DNA of 64,000 bases from Dehalococcoidia bacterium (lineage in GTDB: Bacteria; Chloroflexota; Dehalococcoidia; Lucifugimonadales; Lucifugimonadaceae), in assembly GCA_012959765.1 (NCBI GenBank), contig DUCO01000040.1, forward strand, positions 124,001 to 188,000, given 5' to 3'. Within the stretch, counting starts at the first letter, position 1. The number at the start of each line of letters is the position of its first letter. Made by a program: the position numbers and the translations under genes. This document shows, piece by piece, positions 19,521 to 29,829 of this stretch. Below the pieces are notes generated by a model. The model ran no database searches, was not told the DNA's origin, and saw only the letters and a program-made list of their open reading frames with translations.

Positions 19521-20120
19521 ATGAAGCCGTGTGAGTTAACTTTTCGCAATCAAAATTCACAGCATTTCAGTCGGCGGCTGGTGTTGGTTGTGCTTCTGGT
19601 GCTCGTTTCTGGATGTGCAACGGCGGATCCTCCCGTTTCGTCCGATGCTGCCGACAGCAACGAGCCGGAATCGTTGGAGTGCCGGGACTGCGAACTGGTG
19701 GACGTTGTCGAGGTTAAAGATGCGAACACGATAATCACGTCTTTTGGTGAAATTCAGATGTACGGCGCATACGTGATCGATCAGCCCGAGGACTGCGCAA
19801 CCAAAGCCGAAGAGCGCCTGCGCAATTTTGTTGGCTCCGAAATCCGGATCGAACCGGGACCTGCCCAGACCATACGAGTCGACTCGGGCCACTACTACAT
19901 CTACACGAAAGACGGCCTATCGATAGAAGAACAGCTGGTGCGGGAGGGTCTTGCGCTCATATGGGGACAGGACGGCCAGCATCTTGGGTGGTTCGTCTAT
20001 CTGGATTCGGCTGCCAAGGAGCATGAGAGCGGCTGTTTTTGGAAGGGGTGGAACGCTTTTCAACGTGGCGAACCCAGCAACTTCCGCATCCCGGGGTTAG
20101 CTTACTCGGACTCGGATTAA
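19521..20120 (+). CDS. Thermonuclease (SNase)-like lipoprotein
   Basis: Lipobox LVSGC; VVEVKDANTIITSFGEIQMYGAYVIDQPEDCATKAEERLRNFVG...LVREGLALIWGQD. Confidence 0.75.
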   Translation: MKPCELTFRNQNSQHFSRRLVLVVLLVLVSGCATADPPVSSDAADSNEPESLECRDCELVDVVEVKDANTIITSFGEIQMYGAYVIDQPEDCATKAEERLRNFVGSEIRIEPGPAQTIRVDSGHYYIYTKDGLSIEEQLVREGLALIWGQDGQHLGWFVYLDSAAKEHESGCFWKGWNAFQRGEPSNFRIPGLAYSDSD

Positions 20121-20217
20121 GGCTAATCGTCGAGAATCCCCCGGTAATTTTGTTGACCGAATCAGCTAAACCGATATCATCTGGCAATCGCTCAGCAGAC
20201 CTCATGGAGGTTGGTTA

Positions 20218-20796
20218 TTGGAACTCAAAAGCCCGACATCGTTTGAAATTCGCACGCCGATGATGATTGTGCTGCTACTGGCACTGATGGTAGTTGTTAC
20301 CGGTGCATGCGGATCGGGCGATGCAGAAGAAGTAGCGTTTCAACAGATCAGCGATCCCGGCCAGACGTTGAGCATCGACGATCTGCTGGCCACTCCGTAC
20401 AAAGAAGTAAACGACCACTCCACAGAAGGACTCCCCGGCGCTTCGTATGTAAGTTTTGGGTTCTTCAAGGTCAGTGGCGGTGATCCCTACGACTACGAGG
20501 TTCGGTTCTACGAATCGCACCAGGCAGCAGTTGATCTTGGAACAGCGATGGCGATGGAAGGCACGGGTCCAGACGCGATACTCAGCGAGGACGATGCAAC
20601 GTACAAGGCGGGTATTAAGGATCGCCGCACGATCATCGGTGGTGGAGTTGGCGGTGGTGCTCGTAGTGGCATCGGCCCCAAGTTCGCAAGCTACGCTATT
20701 TTCGGAAATATCGTGATGTTGTGCCAGGGATCGGAACCGGATCAATCGCTTGAACGATGTGGTTTGCTGGCGAGCGCGCTGGTCCCGAATGAGTAA
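20218..20796 (+). CDS. Uncharacterised lipoprotein, array member 1
   Basis: Lipobox VVTGAC; YEVRFYESHQAAVDLGTAMA, IKDRRTIIGGG, FGNIVMLCQG-X-C. Confidence 0.75.
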   Translation: MELKSPTSFEIRTPMMIVLLLALMVVVTGACGSGDAEEVAFQQISDPGQTLSIDDLLATPYKEVNDHSTEGLPGASYVSFGFFKVSGGDPYDYEVRFYESHQAAVDLGTAMAMEGTGPDAILSEDDATYKAGIKDRRTIIGGGVGGGARSGIGPKFASYAIFGNIVMLCQGSEPDQSLERCGLLASALVPNE

Positions 20797-21352
20797 ATTT
20801 CAATCGCGGGGGGTTCTCTATTTATCCCTGTTTTCGCTTGTATTGCTCATGGCTATTACTGCGTGCGGTTCTTCCTCATCTGGCAGTTCTTCGGCGGCTT
20901 CACTGGTTAAGGTTTCGGATTTCGAACGCACGTTGTCGATTGCCGATGTCGAAGCGATCGGTTGGAAGCGCGGCAAAACGTACGACGTTGAAGGGCTCGA
21001 TGGTGCGGAAGCTGCTTACGTCGGATTCTGGTCTTTGCCCAACATTGGTTCATTGAACTATGAAATTCGTGTTTATCCGAGTCACGAAATCGCTGTCGAG
21101 CTGGGAACTCCATTTGCGGAAGATGCGGCAGGGGTAGGCGCATCGCTCAACGCTGATGAGTCGATGTGGGGCGAAGGCGTTCGGGATAGAAGAGTGATCG
21201 TTGGTGGAGGATCTCGAGGAAGTCAGAACCCTCGTTACGGCGATTTCGTAATACTAGGCAACCTGGTGATTTTGTGTGAAGGGCGAACTTCGGAGCATTC
21301 ACTCGACCAATGTGCACCTTTCGTCGCGCTTCTTCGAGGAGAAGGCGCATAA
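20789..21352 (+). CDS. Uncharacterised lipoprotein, array member 2
   Basis: Lipobox AITAC; YEIRVYPSHEIAVELGTPFAE, VRDRRVIVGGG, LGNLVILCEG...C; ATG overlaps the stop region of member 1. Confidence 0.75.
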   Translation: MSKFQSRGVLYLSLFSLVLLMAITACGSSSSGSSSAASLVKVSDFERTLSIADVEAIGWKRGKTYDVEGLDGAEAAYVGFWSLPNIGSLNYEIRVYPSHEIAVELGTPFAEDAAGVGASLNADESMWGEGVRDRRVIVGGGSRGSQNPRYGDFVILGNLVILCEGRTSEHSLDQCAPFVALLRGEGA

Positions 21353-21510
21353 TTACAGCGTTAGGCGTCAGTGATCACTCTCTCTAATTTTTCAGGTGGA
21401 CAGATTGGTGACTGACGAGTTGCAGAAGCGTATATTTGGCGTATTCCGTTACACGCTTCGGCCCGATCGCTGTACTACGACGGGTATCGAACTACGAAAG
21501 GGGGCTAGTT

Positions 21511-22089
21511 ATGAAACAAGTAAGCAGTGGCAAGGCACGCCTGCTGGTACTGATTATCGCGATAGCATCGCTATCTATAGCTGCTGTGGCATGCGCTAGT
21601 GATTCCGCGGATAGTGTTGGAGCCGCACCAGACGGTCCGATCGCAAAGATTGACGCCACTGAACGCATCTACACAGCCGACGACATCAAAAACACGGAGT
21701 TCTTCAAACACGATGACGACTACGATGTTGAAGGGCTCGAAGGCGCAGTAGCGGCCCTCTACGGCTTCTACGGATCTGATCCTTACAACCGGCTTGAGTA
21801 CGAAGCACGCTTCTACGCCGATCACGCGGCAGCTATCTCTATAGGCGCCAGCTGGGCGGATGAAGCTACAGGCGCTGATGCTGTTTTGCTCAAAGACGTT
21901 CAGCGCTGGGATGAGGGAATTTCTGATCGTCGCCAGTGTGCAGGAAACGGTGGGCATCACTCAGGCAAATGCGATAACCCCAAATACTTCGACTACGTTG
22001 TAGTGGGAAACATGATTCTGATGTGCCAGGGTAAAGACTCACCGACTTCAATTCAGGCCTGTGCCGATCTGATGGCAGTGGTGCAATAA
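21511..22089 (+). CDS. Uncharacterised lipoprotein, array member 3
   Basis: Lipobox AAVAC; YEARFYADHAAAISIGASWADEATGADAV, ISDRRQC, VGNMILMCQG...C; RBS-like GAAAGGGGG before 21511. Confidence 0.78.
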   Translation: MKQVSSGKARLLVLIIAIASLSIAAVACASDSADSVGAAPDGPIAKIDATERIYTADDIKNTEFFKHDDDYDVEGLEGAVAALYGFYGSDPYNRLEYEARFYADHAAAISIGASWADEATGADAVLLKDVQRWDEGISDRRQCAGNGGHHSGKCDNPKYFDYVVVGNMILMCQGKDSPTSIQACADLMAVVQ

Positions 22090-22659
22090 ATGCTGACAAA
22101 TTCGATTTGGGCTGAAAAGAGAACTTTGCTGGTTCTCGTTACAGCTGTGTTGATGGCGACGGTTGCTGCTGCATGCGGCAGCGATTCAGGCGCAAGCGGT
22201 GGATCGGCAGTTGCCAGGGTGATTGCAAGCGAACGTATCTACACGCTCGAAGATTTCGAAGCGCTCCGGCCTTCAGGTGTTAAAACTGTGAAGGATTACG
22301 ACACTGAAGATTTACCAGCGGCTTTGGACGTGGTGCAGGCTGTTTTCAATCAGTTGGCTTACGAGGTCAGGTTCTACTCTTCTCATGCCGACGCTGTAGC
22401 TGAGGGAACGGTATACGCCGAATCGATTACCGGCGAGGACGCTGTGGTAACGGGTGACGAGGTTCTGTGGGAAGAGGGCGAACGTGACCGCAGAAAGTGC
22501 AGTCGAGCCGCTCAGACGCCCCACTCCAGTTGTTCGTACTCTGCTCGTTATCTCGAATACGTAATCCGAGGAAACATGATCCTGTTCTGTGAGGGTGACG
22601 AATCACCGGATGCATTCGAAAACTGCGAGAATCTGCTGACACTCCTTGAGCCGGCATAA
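22090..22659 (+). CDS. Uncharacterised lipoprotein, array member 4
   Basis: Lipobox VAAAC; YEVRFYSSHADAVAEGTVYAESITGEDAV, ERDRRKC, RGNMILFCEG...C; starts immediately after stop of member 3. Confidence 0.78.
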   Translation: MLTNSIWAEKRTLLVLVTAVLMATVAAACGSDSGASGGSAVARVIASERIYTLEDFEALRPSGVKTVKDYDTEDLPAALDVVQAVFNQLAYEVRFYSSHADAVAEGTVYAESITGEDAVVTGDEVLWEEGERDRRKCSRAAQTPHSSCSYSARYLEYVIRGNMILFCEGDESPDAFENCENLLTLLEPA

Positions 22660-22683
22660 ACGCTCTTGCTGAACAAATAAAAA

Positions 22684-22711
22684 GCCGACGAACGTGTTCG
22701 TCGGCTTTTTT
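22684..22711. terminator. Bidirectional Rho-independent terminator
   Basis: AAAAA-GCCGACGAAC-GT-GTTCGTCGGC-TTTTTT between convergent genes. Confidence 0.9.
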
Positions 22712-22738
22712 GATTAACGAGTTATAAACCGTTCTGCT

Positions 22739-23308
22739 TTATTCGGGCAGGGCGTCGATCAAAGCTTCACATGTCGAAAGCTGGCGTTCACAGAGCATGA
22801 TCGTGTTACCAGCAACGGCGTAGGCGGGGTAGAGGTTCACAACAGGAATCAGCGGGTCTCTCTGGCCTGCGGTGCGGGCTATGATCGTCTCAGCTGGCTC
22901 TACGCCGAACTCAACGGCAGCCTCATGCGATTCGTAGAAGCGGACTTCGATATCACGCTGCTGAAAGAAGCCGTACCAAATATCGGTTGTGCCTGGAACG
23001 GTCTCAACACCGAACTGTCGGTTCGTTTTGAAGCCAACGGCTTTCAGGTCTTCGATCGCGTAAAAGGCATCTGCTTTTGTCGTCAGCCTCAGTCCCTCTT
23101 CATCGAGGACAGCGTCCTCTGAGGCCTGCGGATCGTCCGATGAACCGCACCCGGCCATGGCGGTGAGAAGTGCGAATGCCAGAACCACAAATATGGTTGC
23201 TACTAATTTATTGGAGATCCAGAAATATTTATGGATGACTCGGACCAATTTCTGAATTCCAATCTGCTGATGTTCGGGCGTTGCGTTGGCCGGAAGCATA
23301 TCGTACAC
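22739..23308 (-). CDS. Uncharacterised lipoprotein, array member 5 (convergent)
   Basis: Lipobox TAMAGC; IEVRFYESHEAAVEFGVEPAE, VAGNTIMLCERQLSTCEALIDALPE. Confidence 0.72.
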   Translation of the reverse strand: MYDMLPANATPEHQQIGIQKLVRVIHKYFWISNKLVATIFVVLAFALLTAMAGCGSSDDPQASEDAVLDEEGLRLTTKADAFYAIEDLKAVGFKTNRQFGVETVPGTTDIWYGFFQQRDIEVRFYESHEAAVEFGVEPAETIIARTAGQRDPLIPVVNLYPAYAVAGNTIMLCERQLSTCEALIDALPE

Positions 23309-23347
23309 ATGGGCAAGACAACGGCGCAGGACCAGTTGTTAAACGAA

Positions 23348-23377
23348 AGTGCCCCCGACAAATTGTCGGGGGCACTT
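23348..23377 (-). terminator. Rho-independent terminator for the substrate-binding-protein gene
   Basis: AAGTGCCCCCGACA-ATT-TGTCGGGGGCACTTTCGTTT on the minus strand. Confidence 0.8.
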
Positions 23378-23424
23378 CATTCACGTCTTTTTACTCAAGT
23401 AGTAAAAAAACTACTGGAGTTTTC

Positions 23425-25284
23425 CTACTTGGCTGTGAGGCCGTGCAGAACCAATGACCAAGTGAGGTGCCAAGAGGCCTCGTTCACGTAGCCAGAGGTC
23501 TCACCACCGAGTGGCCAGTTAGTCCATCGCTTCTCACTCATGATGATGCGGTGGTAGAACTCGAGGACTGGAACGTCAGGGAGTTCTGTCAGCCAGATAT
23601 CCATGGCTTCGTGCCACAGTTCCTGCATCTTGTCGATGTCATCCGGGTGAGTCTTTGCGACTTCGTCAGTAAGCTCGTCCCACCGCTCGTCTTCCCAGTG
23701 GTAGAAGTTCACCTGGTGTCCACCAGGAATGTTTACTGATGCCGACTGGTAAAGCTTCATGGTGAAGTAAGGGTCACGGACCGATCCGCCGTGTCCAAAC
23801 ATCAGACATTCAAAGTTACCTTCAGCCATTCGTGAAGAAGCATCGGGCGGCTGTGAGTAAGTGGCGTTGATGCCTTCACGTCGCAGCTGTTCAGCAGTGA
23901 TAGGACCAAGGTCCACCCACGGGCTGAATCCGATGATTTCACAGTTGATGCCGTTGCCCTGAGCGTCAACCCAGTTGCCATCGCCATCCTTCGAGAAACC
24001 GGCACCTTCAAGCAGTCCTTCGGCCTTGGCCGGGTTGTGCTCTGTGGTGTCGTGTACCGCAAGGAGGTCCGCTACGGAGTCAAAGTACTTCTTCAATGGC
24101 GGGTAGCCAGGCATGGTGAGCGGGTTGAATGCCGCAGCACCGTCGTAGGCTACATCGGCCAGCTCTGCCCTATCGAGGAAGTAGCTGAACGCCCATCGAA
24201 CGTCTTTGTTGTCGTAAGGACCAAACTTACCGGAGTCGTTGAAACCAATCGATACCGGCCACCAGTCGACATAACCGTAAGGTGAGTCGGTTCCGGTGTG
24301 TGTTACGAGGTCTGAGTTCTTGCCCATCGTTTCGATGATGACAGCCGGAGTTGTCATTGCCGAGTAGTCGACGGTATCAGAAATCAGTGCCTGCGACCTG
24401 ACCGTCTGGTCAGGAGTTGGCAGGTAGATCACACGTTTCGGGCCAGGCAGCTTGTTGAACTGATCGAGATCAGATGCGCCTTCACCCCACCACGAGTCGC
24501 GGCGGTCGATGATCTTCTGCTCAGGTGTTCCAGAAACAACCTTCCATGGGCCGGTCGATAGTGGCCAGCCTTTGGCGGGGTCGTAGTCCTTGAACGTGGT
24601 CCAGTCTTGGCTGCTGTAGTGATGCTCTGGCACCATGTACACGCCAATGTCGAACTTGTACGTAAGGAGGAACATGAATCGTGGGTCCGGTCGGTCCAGA
24701 ATCACCTTTACGGTGTGGCTGTCGACTTTTTCCGCACGGTTCATTGCGTTGTCAATGTCGTTACCCCATCGGACTTCTTCTTTGAGGTCCTTCAAGGTGT
24801 TCAACGTATAGACAACGTCATCTGCGTTGAATTCTTCACCGTCGGACCAGTTCACACCTTCACGAAGGTGCATGGTCAACTCGGTAAAGTCGTCATTCCA
24901 GTCCCAGCTCGTTGCGAGCCACGGAATCGTCTTGTCGTCGAACGCACTAAAGAATGCGAGGGGCTCAAAGATGATGTTTGGACCAGATTGGTGGTTTGCA
25001 CCAATAGCGTAGGGGTTCCACAGTTCGTGGTCGACAAATCGACCTTCGGCACCACCCAGGTATCCGATGAACGTGTCATCACGGGAAATTTCCGCGATTT
25101 CTGCACTACCAGCTGGCTCGTCGGCCGGAGCCTCCGTAGCCGGCACGGCGGTAGCAGCAGGCTCTGAAGCCCCCCCACCGTCGTCGGAGTCTTCGTCTTC
25201 TCCGCCACCACAAGCAATCGCCGCAATTAGGGCAATTGAAAGCATGGCGAGGAAGAGAATTCTCCACCTCTCAGTAAATGTCAT
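23425..25284 (-). CDS. Peptide/nickel ABC transporter substrate-binding lipoprotein (SBP_bac_5)
   Basis: Lipobox [63 protein letters not shown]. Confidence 0.93.
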   Translation of the reverse strand: MTFTERWRILFLAMLSIALIAAIACGGGEDEDSDDGGGASEPAATAVPATEAPADEPAGSAEIAEISRDDTFIGYLGGAEGRFVDHELWNPYAIGANHQSGPNIIFEPLAFFSAFDDKTIPWLATSWDWNDDFTELTMHLREGVNWSDGEEFNADDVVYTLNTLKDLKEEVRWGNDIDNAMNRAEKVDSHTVKVILDRPDPRFMFLLTYKFDIGVYMVPEHHYSSQDWTTFKDYDPAKGWPLSTGPWKVVSGTPEQKIIDRRDSWWGEGASDLDQFNKLPGPKRVIYLPTPDQTVRSQALISDTVDYSAMTTPAVIIETMGKNSDLVTHTGTDSPYGYVDWWPVSIGFNDSGKFGPYDNKDVRWAFSYFLDRAELADVAYDGAAAFNPLTMPGYPPLKKYFDSVADLLAVHDTTEHNPAKAEGLLEGAGFSKDGDGNWVDAQGNGINCEIIGFSPWVDLGPITAEQLRREGINATYSQPPDASSRMAEGNFECLMFGHGGSVRDPYFTMKLYQSASVNIPGGHQVNFYHWEDERWDELTDEVAKTHPDDIDKMQELWHEAMDIWLTELPDVPVLEFYHRIIMSEKRWTNWPLGGETSGYVNEASWHLTWSLVLHGLTAK

Positions 25285-25373
25285 GCTGACCTCCGTATTA
25301 AAATATCAGACGCGAACTAAACAAGTTATCAACCGACAACTTTAGTTTATGGCAGGAATTTATATCCGAATCC

Positions 25374-25403
25374 AACAGGTGAGTCAACATTTACTCACCT
25401 GTT
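25374..25403. promoter_or_regulatory. 11-bp perfect inverted repeat AACAGGTGAGT-N8-ACTCACCTGTT in the divergent intergenic region
   Basis: Perfect arms between divergent SBP and permease genes. Confidence 0.45.
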
Positions 25404-25672
25404 TCAGCGTCGAAATACGAATATTGTTCTTTTTTGTTGAAAAATCATTTCTATGTATTCAGTTCGTACTGATGCTTTAGTGAATTATTGGTTAAGTTTC
25501 ACTCGGCGTTAGCGATCTACTCGAATAGCTTCACGCAACATTCAGAATCCAACATAGCCAGCGACGTAAACACTTGTTATCTTTGGTCACTACAAATCTC
25601 AATATTTGCGCACGAACAAAATATTGTGAGTTCCGCCCGTGATCTAGGCACTATCGAATCGAGTTTCAGCCC

Positions 25673-26749
25673 GTGACAGAACAAACGCAGGCCGTAGAAA
25701 ACTCTTCACGTTTCGGTGGCACGTCGGTTTCCCAGATTTTCTTGGGGATTTTCGGCCATTTTATTGTGAAGAGGTTCCTATTTTTCATTTTTGTGGTCTG
25801 GTTAGCGAGTACTGTGATTTTCATCATCCCTCGCCTATCGGGTCAGGATCCCGTTAAAGAGAAGTTACTTCTTGAGGCACAGCGCGGTGGCGCGATGCAA
25901 ACGGGTCTCGATGCGATGGCCAAGAAGTACCAGAAGCGTTTTGGTCTCGACCAGCCGATGTGGGTTCAGTACACGAACTTCCTGAAAGACCTCGCGAGGT
26001 TGGACTTAGGCGTATCGATCGCTTTCTTCCCCCGCACAGTCAACGAGATCGTATTTGAATCGCTGATGTGGACTTTGGGATTGATGGGAACGGTAACCGT
26101 AATAGCGTTCATATTAGGGACGCTCGCGGGGGCTGTGCTCGGTTGGCCTAGAAGACCGGGCTGGGTTCAATACGTATTCATGCCGTTGTTAACACTAGCT
26201 GCAATACCCCAATACCTGCTGGCGATGATTTTGATATTCATTTTCGCCTTCAAGTTGGGCTGGTTACCGCTGTTCGGTGGTTATTCCGTGGCAACGCTGC
26301 CGGAACTGAGTTTCTCGTTCGTGATCGACGTGCTGAGGCACGCTGTTTTGCCGGCATTCGCAATTCTGTTCTCGGTAGTTGGATTCTGGGCGATCGGCAT
26401 GCGGGGCATGATGATCAACACTCAGGGTGAGGACTACATGATTCAGGCCGATGCCAAAGGCTTGAAGGGTTCTCGCATCTTCATGCGATATGCGGTGCGA
26501 AACGCCTTGTTGCCGCAGGTGACAGGTTTGGCTCTTGTACTCGGAACGATTGTTACGGGGCAGGTACTTGTCGAGCGGGTGTTCTCATACCCGGGCATCG
26601 GCGACATCTTGTTCCAGGCAATCAGATTGTCCGACTTCTTTGTAATTCGAGGAATCGTAATCGTGATCATTCTTGGAATCGCGGGTGCAACGTTCCTGCT
26701 CGATGTCCTCTACCCGCTTCTTGATCCCCGGATCAAGGTGAGGAGCTAG
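25673..26749 (+). CDS. Peptide ABC transporter permease (DppB-like)
   Basis: TVIFIIPRLSGQDPV, RYAVRNALLPQVTGLALVLGTIVTGQVLVERVFSYPGIG. Confidence 0.93.
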   Translation: MTEQTQAVENSSRFGGTSVSQIFLGIFGHFIVKRFLFFIFVVWLASTVIFIIPRLSGQDPVKEKLLLEAQRGGAMQTGLDAMAKKYQKRFGLDQPMWVQYTNFLKDLARLDLGVSIAFFPRTVNEIVFESLMWTLGLMGTVTVIAFILGTLAGAVLGWPRRPGWVQYVFMPLLTLAAIPQYLLAMILIFIFAFKLGWLPLFGGYSVATLPELSFSFVIDVLRHAVLPAFAILFSVVGFWAIGMRGMMINTQGEDYMIQADAKGLKGSRIFMRYAVRNALLPQVTGLALVLGTIVTGQVLVERVFSYPGIGDILFQAIRLSDFFVIRGIVIVIILGIAGATFLLDVLYPLLDPRIKVRS

Positions 26750-26752
26750 TAG

Positions 26753-27724
26753 ATGACTGAATCAGTAACTACCCCAGATTCTTCAGCTCCAATGGAAAGT
26801 GGCGGTTGGAGCCAGTTCAACGAAGAACGCGTTCGGCCCATCAAGCGCTATGCATTGCGCAACCCCTCATTGATATGGGGTTTAGCTTTGATGTCGTTCT
26901 TGCTGCTGTTCGTAGGAATTGGGCACCTTGTTTGGGATACCGAACAGTTCCGCCCACTATCGACACCTACACGGTTAGCTCCGACGCTCTCGCACGAGAT
27001 GATGAAAAGCGGTGAACCGACAGGTGAAGTAAGGGCTTTCCCGTTCGGAACCGATACAGCAGGTCGTGATCTGCTGGCGGTGGCGATTTTGGGTACACCG
27101 CTCACGCTGCGTATTGGCCTGATTGCGGGCTTCGTGTCGATTGCATTCGGCACGCTGGCAGCTTTCGTGGCAGCTTACTATCGAGGTTGGATTGACGCCG
27201 CGATTCGATCAGTCGTTGACGTGGGTCTGGCCATGCCGGGTCTGCTCATTTTGATCTTGATCAGAATCAATATTGGGCGTGAGTTGACGGTCGACGAAAT
27301 GGGGTTTGCGCTTGGATTAGTTGGTTGGGTGTTCCCGGCTCGTACTATCCGTTCGCAGGTGCTTGTGATGCGAGAGGCAGCTTACGTTGAACTTTCGCGA
27401 TTGTCGGGAACAAGCGGTATGGGAATTATCTTCAAAGAGATGCTCCCGAACCTGATCCCGTACATCACGGCCAGCCTTGTGGGTTCTGTCGCCGGAGCAA
27501 TTCTTGCGTCGATCGGCCTTGAAGCCATCGGCCTTGGAAACTTCAGCACGCCGACCCTTGGGATGACTATTTTCTTCAACATCCAGTTCTCATCGATCAC
27601 GCTTGGCATGTGGTGGTGGTGGTTGCCGCCGCTGGTTGCGATTGTGATTGTGTTCCTTGGATTGTTCTTGATTTCATCAGGATTGGATGAATGGTCCAAC
27701 CCACGATTGAGGAAACGCGTTTGA
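26753..27724 (+). CDS. Peptide ABC transporter permease (DppC-like)
   Basis: FPFGTDTAGRDLLAVAILGTPLTLRIGL, VREAAYVELSRLSG-like motif, GWVFPARTIRSQVL. Confidence 0.93.
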   Translation: MTESVTTPDSSAPMESGGWSQFNEERVRPIKRYALRNPSLIWGLALMSFLLLFVGIGHLVWDTEQFRPLSTPTRLAPTLSHEMMKSGEPTGEVRAFPFGTDTAGRDLLAVAILGTPLTLRIGLIAGFVSIAFGTLAAFVAAYYRGWIDAAIRSVVDVGLAMPGLLILILIRINIGRELTVDEMGFALGLVGWVFPARTIRSQVLVMREAAYVELSRLSGTSGMGIIFKEMLPNLIPYITASLVGSVAGAILASIGLEAIGLGNFSTPTLGMTIFFNIQFSSITLGMWWWWLPPLVAIVIVFLGLFLISSGLDEWSNPRLRKRV

Positions 27725-28755
27725 GCACCGAACAAGCAATACAAACTTATCGAGAGGGTGCACGGATTTCCGATGTCGACGCTCTCGTTGTGGACGGTCT
27801 TTCGGTTTACTACGAAACCGAAAGTGGCACGGTAAAGGCCTGCGACGACGTTACGTTCACTCTCAAACAGGGTGAGCGATTCGCTCTCGTTGGTGAATCG
27901 GGGTCAGGCAAGACAACTCTTGCCATGGCTCTGATGCGCCTGACGCGCCCCCCGGGGCACATCGCCAAGGGAAGCGTCACGCTGCACGAACGAGACCTTA
28001 CGAATCTTTCAGATGATGAAATGCGACAGGCACGTCTATCTGAAATCGCGCTGGTTCCCCAGGGAGCGATGAACTCGCTGAACCCGATCATGCGTATCGG
28101 AAAGCAGATCACAGACGGAATCATCGATCACCTTCTTGACGACGACCCGACTCCGAACAAGGAAGAGCTTGATGAAATTGTGCGAGATCTGCTCACTCGA
28201 GTAGGTCTTCGCCCCGGCGTATCACGGTTGTATCCGCACGAACTCTCTGGCGGTATGAAGCAACGTGTGGCGATGGCGATAGGGATATCGCTACGACCAA
28301 GGCTGATCATTGCTGACGAGCCAACATCTGCCCTCGACGTTGTTGTTCAACGCCAGATCATGCAGACACTTGGTCGATTGCAAGAAGGACTTGATGCTTC
28401 GATCATGCTTGTGGGTCACGACATGGGTCTTGTGGCGCAGTTCGCCGACACTATCGGCGTGATGTACGCGGGCAAACTTGTGGAAGTCGGACCAGTAGAA
28501 GAAGTGTTCAGTGATCCCAAACACCCGTACACAAAGTTGCTGATCGGAAGTCTTCCGTCGTTGCAAGAAAAGCGGGAGTTTTTGGGGATTCCCGGTCTTC
28601 CTCCTCAGCTCGTGGCACTGCCACCCGGCTGTGCGTTTGCAGACCGTTGCCCATCACGCTTCGATAAATGTGGTGGTTCGATCCCAGAAAAGCTTGATGT
28701 CGGGGGCCGTAGGTTCGTGGCCTGCCATTTGTACGAAGAAGAGGTGCAGTCGTGA
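27721..28755 (+). CDS. Peptide ABC transporter ATP-binding protein (DppD-like)
   Basis: Walker A GESGSGKTT, LSGGMKQRV, IIADEPTSALD, CAFADRCP. Confidence 0.95.
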   Translation: MSTEQAIQTYREGARISDVDALVVDGLSVYYETESGTVKACDDVTFTLKQGERFALVGESGSGKTTLAMALMRLTRPPGHIAKGSVTLHERDLTNLSDDEMRQARLSEIALVPQGAMNSLNPIMRIGKQITDGIIDHLLDDDPTPNKEELDEIVRDLLTRVGLRPGVSRLYPHELSGGMKQRVAMAIGISLRPRLIIADEPTSALDVVVQRQIMQTLGRLQEGLDASIMLVGHDMGLVAQFADTIGVMYAGKLVEVGPVEEVFSDPKHPYTKLLIGSLPSLQEKREFLGIPGLPPQLVALPPGCAFADRCPSRFDKCGGSIPEKLDVGGRRFVACHLYEEEVQS

Positions 28756-29807
28756 GCACATTTCTAGAGCTAGATCACGTAACTAAAACCTTCGGTAGTG
28801 AAGGAATGTTCGGAAACGGCATGGTGACCATCGCCGTCGACGACGTTTCGCTAACTATTGATGAAGATGAGCCTTCTATCATCACGGTGGCTGGTGAGAG
28901 CGGAAGTGGAAAAACAACTCTTTCCCGACTGCTGCTCGGAAGCCATGTACCAAGCGACGGTCAAATGCTTTACCGCGGTAAGAATTTCACGAAACTCACT
29001 CAGCGTGAGCGCCGTAACTTCCGACGCGAAATTCAGCCGATCTTCCAGGATCCATTTGAGTCTTACAACCCGTTCTACAAGGTCGACCACGTACTCGACG
29101 CACCGATCAAAAACTTCAAACTCGCGTCATCTGACCGCGAGAGGAAGACGATGATCGAAGATGCGCTTGAGATGGTTGGATTGGTTCCGGGCGAAACGCT
29201 GGGTCGCTTCCCCCACCAGTTGAGTGGTGGTCAGCGTCAGCGAATCATGGTTGCCCGTGCACTTCTTCTGAAGCCACGAGTAATTCTTGCCGACGAGCCG
29301 GTTTCGATGGTTGACGCATCGTTGAGAGCAACAATTCTCGACTCGATTCGTCGACTAAACCGCGACCTTGGTATTTCGGTTGTGTACGTTACCCACGACT
29401 TAACAACTGCGTACCAGATCAGCGACAACATCCTGATCATGTATCGCGGGACAATTGTTGAGGCGGGCACGGTGGACGAGGTTATTCCAAACCCACAACA
29501 CCCGTACACACAGTTGTTGATCGAGTCGATTCCACAGCCAGACCCGAAGAACCGATGGGGTTCAGAGCCACCTCAGCAGAACTGGGACACCTCTGATATT
29601 CAGATCGCTGGTTGCAGGTTCGCTGACCGCTGCCCGGCCGTGATGGACGAATGTCGTATCAACAAGCCACCGCAGTACCTGATCAACGAGCACCAGCTCA
29701 CACGATGTTTCCTTCACAAGGAATCGGGCGAAATGGCCAACCCGGACATTACATCCACGTTCCAGACGGAATCAGAGACGATCAAGGCAGTGCCTGCGAA
29801 GGTATAG
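28752..29807 (+). CDS. Peptide ABC transporter ATP-binding protein (DppF-like)
   Basis: GESGSGKTT, LSGGQRQR, ILADEPVSMVDASLR, CRFADRCP. Confidence 0.95.
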   Translation: MSTFLELDHVTKTFGSEGMFGNGMVTIAVDDVSLTIDEDEPSIITVAGESGSGKTTLSRLLLGSHVPSDGQMLYRGKNFTKLTQRERRNFRREIQPIFQDPFESYNPFYKVDHVLDAPIKNFKLASSDRERKTMIEDALEMVGLVPGETLGRFPHQLSGGQRQRIMVARALLLKPRVILADEPVSMVDASLRATILDSIRRLNRDLGISVVYVTHDLTTAYQISDNILIMYRGTIVEAGTVDEVIPNPQHPYTQLLIESIPQPDPKNRWGSEPPQQNWDTSDIQIAGCRFADRCPAVMDECRINKPPQYLINEHQLTRCFLHKESGEMANPDITSTFQTESETIKAVPAKV

Positions 29808-29829
29808 TCACCGGCTAGCCCGGGGTAAT

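Noticed and set aside
24607-25167. 186-aa plus-strand ORF
   Set aside because: Antisense to the substrate-binding-protein gene with strong SBP_bac_5 features
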